A stretch of DNA of 64,000 nucleotides from Thalassia testudinum (taxonomy: Eukaryota > Streptophyta > Magnoliopsida > Alismatales > Hydrocharitaceae), in the NCBI GenBank assembly GCA_037157565.1, contig JAZHRO010000024.1, positions 17,924,501-17,988,500 of the forward strand, in the 5' to 3' direction. The notes below the pieces were generated by a model. The model was not told where the DNA came from and did not search any database. It saw only the letters and a program-made list of their open reading frames with translations. Both the position numbers and the translations under genes were made by a program. Of this stretch, positions 22,343 to 34,912 are shown one piece after another. Position 1 is the first letter of the stretch. Each line of letters starts with the position of its first letter.

Positions 22343-24958
22343 TGAAATGACCCGCCATTCTTGAGTTGGATAAGACATCTGGAGTTTTCATCAGACGTCT
22401 GTCCAGACGTCTGGATAGATGGTCGGACGTCTGAAAGTAGAGAAGAACCGTACCTTGTCTTCTTTTCCCGCACGCACGCAACAGACACACCCCCTCTCTC
22501 CTCACCCCAAACCCTAACCCTTTCCTATTTAAACCCCTACACCCATGCCACTCTCCCCATCACTACCAATCACCACCTCCATCTTTTCCCTCCTGCCGGC
22601 CACTGCCTTCCTCCCAGCCTCTAGCGTGGCGAGTGGAGAGGAAGAAGGGAGAGACGAGACGCGGAGGAGGAGAGGGGAGCTCGTGGGGAGGAACTCGTGA
22701 GGGAGCCGCGGGAGCTCGAACGAACTCGTGCGGGAGGAGTCGAGGATGCGTGGGAAGAGGAGGAGCTCGTAAAGGTAAGCTTCGCGACCTCCTGAAGCTG
22801 CTGGCGTAGCAGCTGCAGGCGGTACAGAGGGGTCCGCGCGGAGAAGAAGGCTTGCGAAAGTTCTGTGTACTGGATATTTTCCAATATCAGACGTCTGGAG
22901 CACATCCCAGAAGTCTGGAGTAGTAGGGGGACGTTTGGAGTTGAAGTTGGACGTTTGAAAGCATGCTTTGTGCCAAGGTACGTACTTCTACACGATTTTC
23001 GGCCATGCAGGCCTTACTGCAGAAGATTTTGTTTAGTTGTTTTTAGCCCTGCATGTGCGTACGCAGGGGCAGAGCGTTGGAAAGGTGGACGGTGCACCCT
23101 TCGAGGCACTTTTGGACGTCTGGGCACATCGACAGACGTCTGACTGTAGTTCCAGATGACCGGAAGGAGAGTTCAACATTTGGAACTCCCCTCAGACAAT
23201 CGTTGAAGGATTCGGATGTCCAAGGAAGCTACAGGAAAACCCAATGTGAGTACTGACGTCTTTTAAGACGTCTGGGCCTAGTCCCAGACCTCTGATTTTG
23301 GACAGTATGCGTGTTTTTGGCTCGTTTAGGGCCTAAACAGAATCGATTTTTCACAAATGAAGTATCGTTGTTTTCCTCTTGAATTTCTCTACGAGTTAGT
23401 GTCACTTGTATATAGTTTTGGACTCGTTTGACGTGGTCGGTCAATTGCATAGATCTCCAGTCAATTAAGTACGTGGGACCCGTGGAGGCGACAGGACTTG
23501 CAATTCTCACCCACATTCCTCCTGTGATTCCCGGTAGAGTGGCTTACATTAATATTATGATTTAAATAAATAAATTGCATGCCTAGAATAACTTGAATGA
23601 ACCCTAGGATGAGAATGAAACCTAGGGCAGAAACAAATGAGTATGGTTTGAGCTACACTGTTTACCTAAGATGCATGTAAAATCCTAAATGCTAGCAAAT
23701 GTATTGGTTTATTGATATGATGCTTTCTCCCTTAGTAAATCACGAGCTGCCTGTTATAAGAATGTAACCCGTAGTATGAATAATGAGTTCTGAATGTTGA
23801 AATGGAATGAGAGGAATATCATCATGAACCCTACGAGGAAGTGAGTTGGCCCTTGAGTACGTGATACCAAGGAGAGCAACTATCCCTTTAGTGTAGAGGG
23901 GAACTGGCCACCCCTCTGGGTTGAGACCCGGGGTAGGCCTAGTCACTCTACACCAACTTCTATTTTGGCCTTCGTATACATGGTACCGAGGCGAGCTACT
24001 TGGTGTAGAGAGGGAGCTAGCCGCCCCACGGGGCCCAGGGTTAGGACTAGCTACCCTACATCAACTCTTTTTAGGCCCACTAGGCAAACCAGGACAGTCG
24101 GACAAGGGTACGTGGATTGGGGAGGGGTGAGACCCCTATTCTGTTTTAAGGGGCAAGACCCCTGTTCTGAGAGGGCAAGGCCCTGTACTGTTCCGTACTA
24201 TACCTTTAGACGTACTCGCTAGTGGAAACGATTGACCGCGTGCCAGTGCGGGTTAGCAACCCACTCTCTTATCACGCATGCTGTAGTCACCGATGCGTCG
24301 AGACCATGACCTCGAGGTGGTTGATTGGGTGTAGGACTACCACGGGGGACTCTCCCGGCCAGAAGAATACCATGTGTACATCCTACATCACAAGAAAGAC
24401 TGCAATCAAGATCATCCCCGTGAGGGACAACCAAGATCTAGAAATAACCAGTTTCTAAGAGAATGAATGGATTAGAACCACTTGGTTGAGATAAATAGAA
24501 TTGATAGTTGCCTGTCTTAACTTAAATTGCATGTAAGTGGTTTAGTTGCCACTCTACCCAGCGTTAGCTAACTACGAAATTTTATAACCTTGTCCTGGTC
24601 AGGGAGTTGAGCAGCCAACACAACTGGCTGCAGAGGGAGCTGGGCCTAGTCGAACCCAGCCTTAGCTGTGTTTCCTTACTCTTTCCTAGCTTCTATTGTA
24701 GTAGTGAGTATTTTGTTCTATGCAATACTGTGTTAGATACTTTTCCGCTGTCGTTGTTGTGATGGCCTGTAATATTATGAGATTGTTCGCTATGTTTCCT
24801 TTACTGTCTCTTGATTATTTTGCTGCTTAGTTACATTACATGTGTGGTTGTAAAAATATTTCCTGCTTTGGTTATTTCTAGTTGGACGACTAGGTCTTGG
24901 GATTAGTCGAGATGGGTCAGTCTTGGGTCCTGTACGAATCTGGGAACGGGTCGTAACA
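22343..24958 (+). repeat. Solo Tekay-type LTR B4
   Basis: 2616 bp, starting TGAAATGACCCGCC and ending GGGTCGTAACA, with the exact duplication ACATA on both sides (22338-22342 and 24959-24963). It follows the same order of blocks as the LTRs of the Tekay element at 25565: palindrome-rich U3, TATA box (TATTTAAAC, 22526-22534), second palindrome block (22890-23290), GGCCCACTAGGCAAACCAGG block, and TTGGACGACTAGGTCTTGGG near the end. No internal region is present. It is inserted in antisense LTR B3, so self-family nesting produces a large inverted repeat (21235-22200 against 23290-24130). Confidence 0.88.
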
Positions 24959-25564
24959 ACATACCTCACACTCTATGTGCTGTCAGACGTTCGGTATCAG
25001 CTCTGAATGTCCTGCGGCTTTGTCAGACGTCTGTAGAGCATTACAGACATCTGATACTGCGGAAAAATGACTCCGCAGAATGCCTCGCGAAGCTTCTCTT
25101 CGCGAGCTCTAGCTGCTACAACTACAGTAGTGGCACCTTTCTCATGCAGGTCTCCCGCCCTACGCGGCTTCTCCTTCCTCTCAAGCTCCTCTCCTTGAAC
25201 TTGCCATCCCTCTCCCGAGCTTTTCCTCCGGCTCCCCTCTCCTTCTCTCCCATGCACGGCTGCGAGAGGAGAACAGGAAGGTCATGAACGGTGGGGTCGA
25301 GGCGAACGGAGGCGTCCTCCGTGCTCCTTCAGCTACTGCACTCGCCACCCCTTCTCCCAAGCTCCTCGCACCTCCGGCTCCTTGCCTCGTCCACTCTCTC
25401 TCCCTCCCTTGCCTACGCTCTCTTGCTTCCCTCCTCCTCCTCCCCCACTCTCAGCTGCAAGGGGAACAGGGAAGAGGAGGGGAGGCCGCCAGTTGCAAGG
25501 AGGTGGAGTGAAGGTGGAGGTGGAGGTGGTGGTGGTGGTGTGGAGATGGAGAGGGTGAAGGGGG

Positions 25565-28209
25565 TATTAAGAATGCAGCTTCAAACGTCTTTTAAGATGT
25601 CTGGGAGGTGGCCCAGACGTCTGAACAGACGTCTGGAACCCCTTCCAGACGTCTGGGATTTTATTTGGGTGGCACGCGGGGCTACGTCTGCACGCAAGCG
25701 CGCGCAGACCCGCAACTGCCGCACCTCTCTCTTTTTCCCTCTCTCCTCCTGTGACCGCAATCTGCGTTCTGTCTCTCTCCCTCTCCCCGCGCGGCTTTAA
25801 AAAGCCTCACCCTCTCCCTCACTCTCATCACCTCCGCTCGTCCTTCTTCTTCCAGCGAGTGCGAGCGCAAGCGAGCGGCGGGAGCGACAGCCGCGGTGAG
25901 TGCAGGAGGAGGTGCTGCGTGAGGGAGGAGGCGCTCGGCTGTGAGGGCTCGAGCTTGCCGGGGCTGCTAGAGCTGGTCGGCGGGGGCGCAGCGGGCGCGG
26001 AGTGTCGCGGGAGGTCTGCTGCAGCTCAAGCAGCTGGCGGACGAGACGCGGTGCGGCCGTGCGTCGCGGGCAGAGGACGAGTAGTGCTCTGATTTTGGAA
26101 GTTTTTCCAGAATTAGACGTCTGGGTTTCCAACCAGACGACGGGGAAGACGTTTGGAGGACTGTCCAAACGTCTGAAAGGTAAGTTATTTTCGTACTTCC
26201 TCCTTCTCTTTGACCGTCCGTACTGAGAGCGAGGAATGGGTACGCCCAGGTTCTGAGATTCGCCATCCAACGCGAATCAAATGTTTGACTGCAGTGCCAG
26301 ACGACTGGAAGGATTTCCAGACGTCCGGGGTGACCATCGGATGTCTGGGAACTAGGACAGACACCCCTGCAGGCTTCTGGACGTCTGAGAGACTATACAG
26401 AGCAAAGGTACCATCTGACCCTCATTTTAAGATGTCTGGAAGAGGTTCTAGACGTCTGATTTTGCACTGTTCCATCGTTTTCGACCCGTTTAGGGCCCGT
26501 TCGGAGTCCATTTTCCGCGTTTCGAGTTGCGTTCTTTTCGAGATAAAATCCTCTACCCGTTTACAGTAATTATATACTGTTCTGAGAAACACATTGTGTT
26601 TGATCCTTGTGTTAGGACCCCATTTCATTGTAGTCTCGGGGGTTGCGGAGGTGCTCGGGATTTCCGACCACGCCCCCATTACTTCCATTGTAGCTGGTAG
26701 AGTGGCTTTGAAGTTTATTAGCATAATCTGTTAAATTATGGAATCATAAATAGAACCTAGGACATTGCATGAATCCTAGGGCTGGAAAACTAGATTGTAT
26801 GATAGATCCTAGGGTATGGCATGAATCCTAGGATGGGAAAACTAGTGGAATATATGAATACTGCAGTCTTGAAAAAGTGGAAAGGAACAAATAGCTGCCT
26901 GTGAATTGATTTAACAGCTGCCTATTATGAATAAATGAACATGATTGAGAATATGGGTTGTATGAACGTGAAACTGGAAAGGTGAAACCTGAATATGCTG
27001 AGTTAAAAGAGCTGGAACCCTACGGGGAGTTAGGAGTAGAACTCCTGGAAAGAGAATGAAATGGAACTGAGAAGGAAAGATGTGGAGGTGCATTGTCTCT
27101 TGGGTACGTAGTGCCAGGGGAAGCACCTGTTACCTGCTTAGTGCAGAGCGGAGCCAGCCGCCCCAGGGACCCGGGGTTAGGTCTGGCCACTTTGTACCGA
27201 CTTGTTGGCCCTCGTGTACACAGTACTGAGGAGAGCTACTAGTGTAGAGCGAGTACTAGCTACCCCACGGGCCCCGGGGTTCTGCTAGCTCATCTACACC
27301 GACTTGTCAGGCCCACTGGGCAAACCAGGGTAGACAGGCGAGGGTGCGCGGACTGTGGAGGGGCAAGGCCCCTGTTTGGTTACTGTGGAGGGGTTGGACC
27401 CTGTTACTGAGAGGGCTCTGCCCTATACTAGTTCCGTGCTGTGCTTTGGGCGCACCCGTTAACGGAAACGACTGACCGCGTGCCAGTGCGGGTTATCTAC
27501 CCGTGCATTTACCGCGCTTGCCGTAGTCACCGTTACATCTGTCAGTGACCTTAGGGTGGTTTACTGAGAGTAGGATCACCAAGAGGGACTCTCCCGGCCA
27601 GGAGAGCACCACGTGTTACTTCTACTGTTTGGAAAATACTGCAATCAAGATCATTCCCACGAGGAACAGTCGAGATCAAGTGAAGGATCTGAGAAATAGA
27701 TAAATTGTGAAACAATAGAAAGACGTAAATAAAGGAAGAAAGAAACTAAAACAGCTTTTGTACACTTTACTGCTTCTTTAGTTTAGCTGCTACTCTACTC
27801 AGCGTTTCGCTGACGTGTTACACTAGTTACTTTTCAGGACCAGGTGTTGAGCAGCCAGGGTCAGTGGCTGCAGAGGACGCTGGGCCGAGTAGGGTCCAGT
27901 AGAGTTACCACTATTCTTTTGTACCCCTTTTGTTTCCACTGTAGTGAGTAGTTTTTGTTACTCTCTGTACTTTTCTTTACCCGCAGTTCTTGTTATGTGA
28001 TAAATGTTATTCTACTGTTGTGGTGGTACATGTTGTAGTAGTTCCTTTTCTTACTGCTGTATTTTGTTACTGCTAGTTATATTTCATGTTGAATGTGATT
28101 TATTTTACTGCTCTTTTGGTAACTTCCTCGTTGGACGACTAGGTCTTGGGATTAGTCGAGTCGGTCCGGTTCTCGTGTCTCGTAGGGACTCGGGAATCGA
28201 GTCGTTACA
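25565..28209 (+). repeat. 5' LTR of the Tekay element
   Basis: 2645 bp, ending GTCGTTACA. In order: AGACGTCT-type motifs (25590-25655), pyrimidine-rich promoter, TATA-like TTTAAAAAG (25796-25804), more palindromes (26110-26460), repeats of CCTAGG-containing sequence (26755-26840), the GGCCCACTGGGCAAACCAGG block, and a conserved terminal block. A 13-bp insertion around 25870-25890 relative to the 3' LTR accounts for the length difference. Confidence 0.92.
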
Positions 28210-28212
28210 AGA

Positions 28213-28224
28213 TGGTATCAGAGC
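28213..28224 (+). other. Primer-binding site, initiator tRNA-Met (Tekay)
   Basis: TGGTATCAGAGC, the complement of the plant initiator tRNA-Met 3' end, starts three bases after the 5' LTR. This is the usual primer of chromoviruses and many copia elements. Confidence 0.92.
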
Positions 28225-28391
28225 AAGGTCGTCCCGAGAAGTGAATCAACTGACTTGAAAATAACCAATTCACATGTCTATAACTAGAGTAGCCACCACA
28301 ACATATCTTTTGACATGAGCTCTTAGACGTTTTCGTTAGGTACCGTTCCGTATTGACGTGTTCCGTTTTGTTTCGCGTCTCCTTGCAGGAG

Positions 28392-29465
28392 ATGCCTCGT
28401 CGCGGGACTGGTGAGGCGGGCCGCGGGCGCGGCCGAGGACGAGGTCGGCGAGGTGGGCGTGCCATTGCCGACGCCTCAGTGGACTAGCCCCTACTCCCGG
28501 GCGTCCAGGCCCAGGACCTCGCCCAGCTGATACGGGATATTGTGTGAGAGGAGCTCCACCCGCCGCCCCGAGCGCCTCCCCCTGGGGCTGCGGAGGGGGA
28601 GTCCTCTGTGGGACCACCCGACGGGGGAGGGGATGGGCCGCCGCTGCCCCCACCTTCCTCCGACACTTCTGTGCACGAGGCACCTTCTCCTGGAGGTGCA
28701 CCAGCATCCCTACTGCAGCGCCACTCCGAGCTCTTCGGACAGTTCCGGAAGCTGAAGCCCCCCTCCTTCAAGGGGGATGAGGACCCGACCGAGGCAGAGG
28801 ACTGTCTCGAGCAGCTGGAGAAGATTTTCGACACCCTTCGCCCCCCGGTGGAGTGCTGCGTGGCCTTTGCCACGTACCAGCTGGAGAGTGCGGCACGCAA
28901 GTGGTGGAGGGCGGTCCGGGGACAGGAGAGGGACGAGCTGACCTGGGATCGGTTCGTCACCCTCTTCTGCGAGCAGTACTTTCCGCAGACGTGGCAGGAC
29001 CAGAGGAGGCGGGAGTTCCACACTCTCCGCCAAGGGACGATGTCCGTGAGCGCGTACCGCACGCGTTTCCTGGAGCTGTCCCGCTTTGCAGCGACAACGG
29101 TAGCCACTGAGGAGGAGCGCCTTTGGAGGTTCACTGAGGGGCTCCGGCCTGCGATTCGGGGTTATGTCAAACCCCTGAAGCTGCCTACGTTTTCGAGGGT
29201 GGTAGAGGCAGCTATGCCTTACGAGGAGACCAACCCGTCCGCGCGAGACACTGACAGCGGGCGGAAGAGGCCCTTTCAGCCAGACTTCTCACAGGGCCAG
29301 CGAGAGAGGAGACACGTGGCGTCCGTAGGAGAGCCGTCACGTTTTGCAGGGCCATCCGTGGCCTTTGGAGGCCCTCGACAGAGGCCAGTTGCCAGCACCG
29401 GACCCCCGCCCAGTCAACAGTAGGGACCCACTGAGGGCGGGAGTCGGGTTCCCCTCTGTTACTAG
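28392..29465 (+). pseudogene. Tekay gag remnant (capsid and zinc knuckle)
   Basis: Frame starts ATG at 28392 with an Arg/Gly-rich N-terminus (MPRRGTGEAGRGRGRGRGRR). In-frame stops are TAG 28485, TGA 28545, TAG 29421 and TAG 29463. The longest clean part (28608-29420) holds the retrotransposon gag domain (LESAARKWWRAV, FCEQYFPQTWQDQRRREF, LRQGTMSVSAYRTRF). The zinc knuckle follows at 29457-29500 and is damaged: CYQCGQPGHIRRDC-type sequence here has TAG in place of Gln and Tyr in place of the last Cys. Each stop is explained by a C-to-T change in CAG or CGA. The same frame continues into protease. Confidence 0.88.
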
Positions 29466-30170
29466 TGTGGCCAGCCGGGCCACATCAGGAGGGATTACCC
29501 ATCTAGGGCAGGAGGTCAGCAGATACTTCCCGCGCAGAGCACTAGAGGCCGCGGTTCCCAGGCGCGAGGAGGAGGACAGCAGTCACGAGGAGGGTACCAG
29601 CCAGCACCTGCCCGTCCGGCGCAGAGTGTGGCTGCTTCGTCCGCACCTAGAGCTGAGGGGCGTATCAACGCCCTGACACACAGGGATGCCAGAGCTTTGG
29701 GATCGGTGGTAGCAGGTATGGTTTCAGTTTCCGGCAGACTCGTTTACACACTTTTTGATTCCGGTGCTATGCACTCGTTTGTCGTAGCCAGTTTCGTAGT
29801 TAGTTTGGGCCAGGATTATATGCTGTTAGAGAATCCGTTAGTAATCAGAGGTGTGAGTGGTCAGCTTTTTGTAGCTGAGGAGGTGTACACAGATTGCGAG
29901 GTCAGCGTCAGGGGACATAGCCTACCAGCTGACCTGATTATGATACAGATGGAGGACTTTGGCGTAATTCTGGGGATGGACTGGCTGTTCGCTTACCACG
30001 CCTTGGTAGACTATTTTGAGAGGAAGATTGTCTTCTCCATGTCGAAGTTGCCTTCTTTCGAGTTTCACGGACAGCCAGTGGACGGAGGCTTCAGGTGCAT
30101 TTCGGCACTTCGGGCGGCGAGACTTTTGAGCCAGGGGTGTGAGGGCTTCCTAGCTTGTGTGGTGGCATAG
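29466..30170 (+). pseudogene. Tekay protease region remnant
   Basis: Open in the gag frame from the zinc knuckle to TAG at 30168. The aspartic protease active site LFDSGAMHSF is intact (about 29751-29780), followed by the usual GMDWL motif (about 29974-29988). A TGA at 30345 lies just downstream, in the protease-RT linker. The domain would process the polyprotein in a living copy. Here it is isolated by stops on both sides. Confidence 0.85.
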
Positions 30171-31560
30171 CCCAGCCCTGTGGTAGACTTCCAGAGCATC
30201 CCGGTGGTCAGAGAGTACCCTGACGTGTTCCCAGACGAGTTACCAGGACTACCGCCCGAGCGTGAGATCAAGTTTGAGATCTCACTAGTACTAGGGACCA
30301 GCCCCATCTCCACTGCGCCATACAGGATGGCACCACTTGAGCTATGAGAGCTCAAGTCTCAGTTGCAGGACCTTTTGGAGAAGGGTTTCGTGAGGCCCAG
30401 TGCGTCTCCCTGGGGAGCCCCGGTACTGTTTGTGAAGAAGAAGGATGGTACCCTACGCCTTTGTGTGGACTACCGACAGCTGAATAGGGTCACCATCAAG
30501 AACATATATCCGTTGCCTAGGATCGACGACTTGTTTGACCAGTTGCGGGGTGCCATGGTGTTCTCCAAGATCGACTTGAGGTCTGGATACCACCAGTTGA
30601 GGATCAGGGAGGCAGACGTCTCCAAGACAGCTTTCCGCACCCAGTACGGACACTACGAGTTTTTGGTTATGCCGTTTGGGCTGACCAATGCCCCCGCTGC
30701 TTTCATGCACCTGATGAACTGGGTATTTAGACTGTACTTGGGCCAGTTCGTGGTGGTATTCATTGATGACATACTCATCTATTCTCGAGATCGGACGCAG
30801 CACGGACAACACTTGCGGATGGTTCTGGACACTCTGAGACGACGTGGGCTGTACGCCAAATACAGCAAGTGCGAGTTCTGGTTGAGGGAGGTGACCTTCT
30901 TAGGTCATGTGATCTCTGGAGACGGCTTGGCGGTGGACCCAGCCAAGGTTGAGGCAGTGCTCAGGTGGGAGAGACCGCGTTTAGTCACTGAGATTCGCAG
31001 TTTCCTGGGACTGGCAGGCTACTACAGACGATTCATCAGAGGTTTTTCACAGATCGCGCGTCCCATGACACAGTTGACCCGGAAGGACGTGCCCTTCACT
31101 TGGACGAACGCCTGTGAGGTGTGTTTTCAGGAGCTGAAGGAGAGGTTGACCTCGGCTCCCGTGCTCACCATCCCTGACAGTAGTGGTGTACACGGACGCC
31201 TCCTTGCAGGGGTTAGGAGGTGTGCTCATGCAGAGGGGTCACGTTGTCGCTTACGCTTTGCGGCAACTGAAGCCCCATGAGAATACCTACCCTACCCACG
31301 ACCTGGAGTTGGCAGCTGTTGTATTCGCGCTGAAGACCTGGAGGCACTACTTATACGGTGAGACCTTCGAGATTTTCACAGATCACAAGAGCCTCAGATA
31401 CCTTTTTGATCAGAAGGAGCTCAACATGAGATAGAGACGTTGGTTGGAGCTCCTGAAGGACTACGACTGCAGCATTTCTTATCACCCGTTCAAGGCCAAT
31501 GTGGTGGCTGACGCCTTGAGCCAGAAGGTGCCCACACACTTGGCCAGTTTACAGTTACAG
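30171..31560 (+). pseudogene. Tekay reverse transcriptase and RNase H remnant
   Basis: The linker ([18 protein letters not shown]) leads past a TGA (30345, CGA-like context) into a long open stretch to 31280. RT motifs are present: [48 protein letters not shown] and FIDD (catalytic aspartates at 30765-30770). Near 31172-31185 a small deletion shifts the frame at the start of RNase H ([22 protein letters not shown]), which runs from 31183 in the next frame to TAG 31432 (QRRWLELL context, CAG-like) and beyond to ADALSQK. Catalytic residues survive but the product cannot be made in one piece. Confidence 0.88.
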
Positions 31561-32528
31561 AGTTGGAGCCTCTTGGAGGAGGTGGGCAGTTGGCGACCCC
31601 TGGAGTTACGTGGGCACTATGGGGCAATGACTGTGACACGACAGACTAGGCCAGAGCTGATAGACCGCATCATCATAGGACAGATGATCGATCCGTACTT
31701 GCAGTCCTTGCGCGACAGAGTACTGTCAGGAGACCCAGGGTTCTTCTCTTTCACAGACCAGGTGTTACGCTTGAGGGGAGGGTTGTGCGTTCCCAGGGAC
31801 GAGGAGTTGTTGAGAGAGCTCCTGACTGAGGCACACGGTTCCAGATTCACCATACATCCTGGAAACACGAAGATGTACCATGACTTGAGACAGGAGTTTT
31901 GGTGGAGGGGGATGAAGCGGGATGTGGGTGAATTCGTGCAACAGTGCTTAGTGCGTCAGCAGGTGAAAGCCGAGCATCAGAGGCCTGCAGGGCCGCTACA
32001 GCCACTTCCAGTGCCAGAGTGGAAGTGGGAGAGCATCACCATGGACTTGGTGGTGGGTTTGCCTGTTACCCAGCGAGGACACGACGCAGTCTGGGTAATT
32101 GTGGATAGACTGACGAAGACGGCACGATTCTTGCCGATCCGAGTCACGTTTGGACCAGTACAGTTGGTAGAGAGGTATATCCGCGACGTGGTACGACTAC
32201 ACGGAGTTTCGTGGGAAATCGTATCCGACCAGGATACCCGCTTTACGTCCCAGTTTTGGGCTAAGTTTCAGCAGGCCCTAGGGATGCGGTTGAGGTTTAG
32301 TACAGCTTACCACCCCCAGACGGACGGACAGTCTGAGCGCACGATATAGACACTTGAGGACCTTTTGCGTGCCTGTGTACTGGACTGGAGGGGCTCTTGG
32401 GAGGAGCACCTACCCCTGGCGGAGTTCTCATACAACAACAGCTACCACTCGAGCATCGGCATGGCTCCCTACGAGGCTCTGTACGGACGGAGGTGTACGG
32501 CACCCTTGAGTTGGGTTGAGGTGGGGAC
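31561..32528 (+). pseudogene. Tekay integrase remnant, N-terminal and core part
   Basis: Same frame as the RNase H part. The zinc-binding region keeps the His residues (HGSRFTIHPG) and one Cys, but the final Cys is Arg (CLVRQQ where CLVCQQ is expected). Core aspartates are visible in ITMDLVVGL and IVSDQDTRF and the glutamate in GQSERTI. A TAG at 32347 follows directly (CAG-like, RTIQTLEDLL context). The frame continues through YNNSYHSSIGMAPYEALYGRRC to the insertion of the antisense LTR at 32529. Confidence 0.87.
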
Positions 32529-34907
32529 TGTAACGACCCGATTCCCGAGTCCCTACGAGATACGAGAACCGGACCGACTCGACTAATCCTAGGACCTGGT
32601 CGCCCAACGAGGAAGTAACCAAAAGAGCAGTAAAATAAACCACATTCAGCATGAAGAAACAGTAAAGTGTACAGTAGCTGTTTTAATTTTCTTTCTTCTT
32701 TTATTTACGTCTTTCTATTGTTTCAAAATTTATCTATTTCTCAGATCCTTCACTTGATCTCGAATGTTCCTCGTGGGAACGATCTTGATTGCAGTCTTTT
32801 CCGAACAGTAGAAGTAGCACGTGGTGCTCTCCTGGCCGGGAGAGTCCCCCGTGGTGATCCTACTCTCAGTCAACCACCCCAGGGTCATGGACAGACGTAA
32901 CGGTGACTACGGCACTCGCGATAAACGCACATGTAGCTAACCCGCACTGGCACGCGGTCAGTCGTTTCTGTTAACGAGTGCGCCCAAAGCACAGCACGGA
33001 ACCAGTACAGGGCAGAGCCCTCTCAGTAACAGGAGTCCAACCCCTCCACAGTAACCAAACAGGGGCCTTGCCCCTCCACAGTCCGCGCACCCTCGCCTGA
33101 CTACCCTGGTTTGCCCAGTGGGCCTAACAAGTCGGTGTAGGAGGCTAGCAGAACCCCGGGGCCCGTGGGGTAGCTAGTACCTCCCTACACTAGTAGCTCT
33201 CCTCGGTACTACGTACACGAGGGCCAGCAAGTCGGTACAAAGTGGCCAGTCCTGACCCCGGGTCCCTGGAGCGGCTGGCTCCGCTTTGCACTAAACAGGT
33301 ACAGGTACTTCCCTTGGTACTACGTACCCAATAGACAGCACACTACCACGTCTTTCTTTCTCAGTTCCATTCCTTTCTCTTTCCAGGAGTTCCACTCCTA
33401 ATTCCCCGTAGGGTTCCAGTTCTTTTAACTCAGCATATTCAGGTTTCACCTTTCCAGTTTCACGTTCATACATCCCATATTCTCAGACATGCTCATTTAT
33501 TCATAACAGGCAGCTGTTAATTCAATTCACAGGCAGCTATTATTTCCTTTCCACATTTTCCAAGACTGCAGTATTCATATATTCCACTAGTTCTTCCCAT
33601 CCTAGGATTCATGCCATACCCTAGGATCTATCATACAATCTAGTTTTCCAGCCCTAGGATTCATGCAACACCCTAGGATCTACCATTCATTCTAGTTTCT
33701 CATTCCTAGGATTCATGCAATGTCCTAGGTACTATTTATGGTTCCATAATTTAACAGATTATACCAATAAACTTAAAAGCCACTCTACCGGTTACAACAG
33801 GAGTACTGGGGGCATGGTCGGGAATCCCGCGTACCTCCTCAACCCCCGAGACTGCAACGGAACAGGATCCTATCACAAGGATCAAACACAAGGAGTTTAT
33901 CAAAACAGTATACAACTACTGTAGACTGGTAGAGGATTTAATTCCGAAAAGCACGCAACTCGAAGCGCAGAAAACGAACTCCGAACGGGCCCTAAACGGA
34001 TTGAAAACGACGAAACAGTCCAAAATCAGACGTTTGGAACCTCTTCCAGACGTCTTAAAAAGTGGATCAGAGGTTACCTTTGCTCTGCGTGGTCTCTCAG
34101 ACTTCCAGAAGCCTGCAAGGGAGTCTGGCCTAGTTCCCAGACGTCCGATGGTTACCCCAGACGTCTGGAAGTCTCTCCCGTCGTCTGGCACTTCAGCCAG
34201 ACGTCTGATTCGCGCTGGATGGCGTACCCATTTCCTCTCTCTCTTAGTACGATCAGTCGAAGACGAGGAAGAAAGACGGAAATAACTCACCTTTCAGACG
34301 TCTGGACAGTCCTCCAGACGTCCTCCACGCCGTCTGGTTGTACGCCCAGACGTCTGATTCTGGAGAAAATTCCAGAATCAGGGCGCAACTCGCCCTCCGC
34401 TCGCGACGCTCGGCCTCGCCGCAACTCGTCCGCCTGCTGCTCGAGCTGCAGCAGGCCTCCAGCGTCACCCCGCGTCCGCTACGCCCCCGCTGGCTGGCTC
34501 CCGCTGCCCCGGCAGGCTCGAGCCCACATGGCCGACGCCTCCCTCGCGCAGCACCTCCTCCCGCACCTGCAGCGGCTGTCACCGTCGCCGCTCACTCGCG
34601 CTCGCTCTCGCGCACCGGTTGGAAGGAGAAGAGTAAGGGGGCGGAGGTGATGAGAGTGAGGGAGGGGGCGTGGCATTTTAAAGCCGCGCGGGGAGGAGAG
34701 AGAGAGGATAGAGGGAGCAGACTGCGGCCGCAGGAGAGAGGGAAAAAGAGAGAGAGAGAGATGCGCCCGCAGGAGCGCGCAGACGAAACCGTTCATGTCG
34801 AACAAACTGAATCCCAGACGTCTGGAATGGGTTTCAGACGTCTGGTCCGAAGTCTGGGCCACCTCCCAAACGTCTTAAAAGACATCTGAAGCTGTGCGTT
34901 CGTAACA
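32529..34907 (-). repeat. Antisense solo Tekay LTR B2 inside integrase
   Basis: 2379 bp, plus-strand ends TGTAACGACCCG and TTCGTAACA, exact duplication GGGAC (32524-32528 and 34908-34912). Read leftwards it starts TGTTACGAACGC and has the same block order as the host LTRs, with a TATA-like TTTAAAA (antisense of 34674-34683) and many AGACGTCT motifs (34025-34345, 34815-34885). Removing it and one GGGAC restores the integrase reading context (LSWVEVG before, further integrase after). It forms long inverted repeats with both LTRs of its host. Confidence 0.92.
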
Positions 34908-34912
34908 GGGAC

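Noticed and set aside
22361..22903. Overlapping frames on both strands around 22.3-22.9 kb
   Set aside because: They lie in the U3 and leader of solo LTR B4, overlap on both strands, and are driven by the GC- and CT-rich composition.
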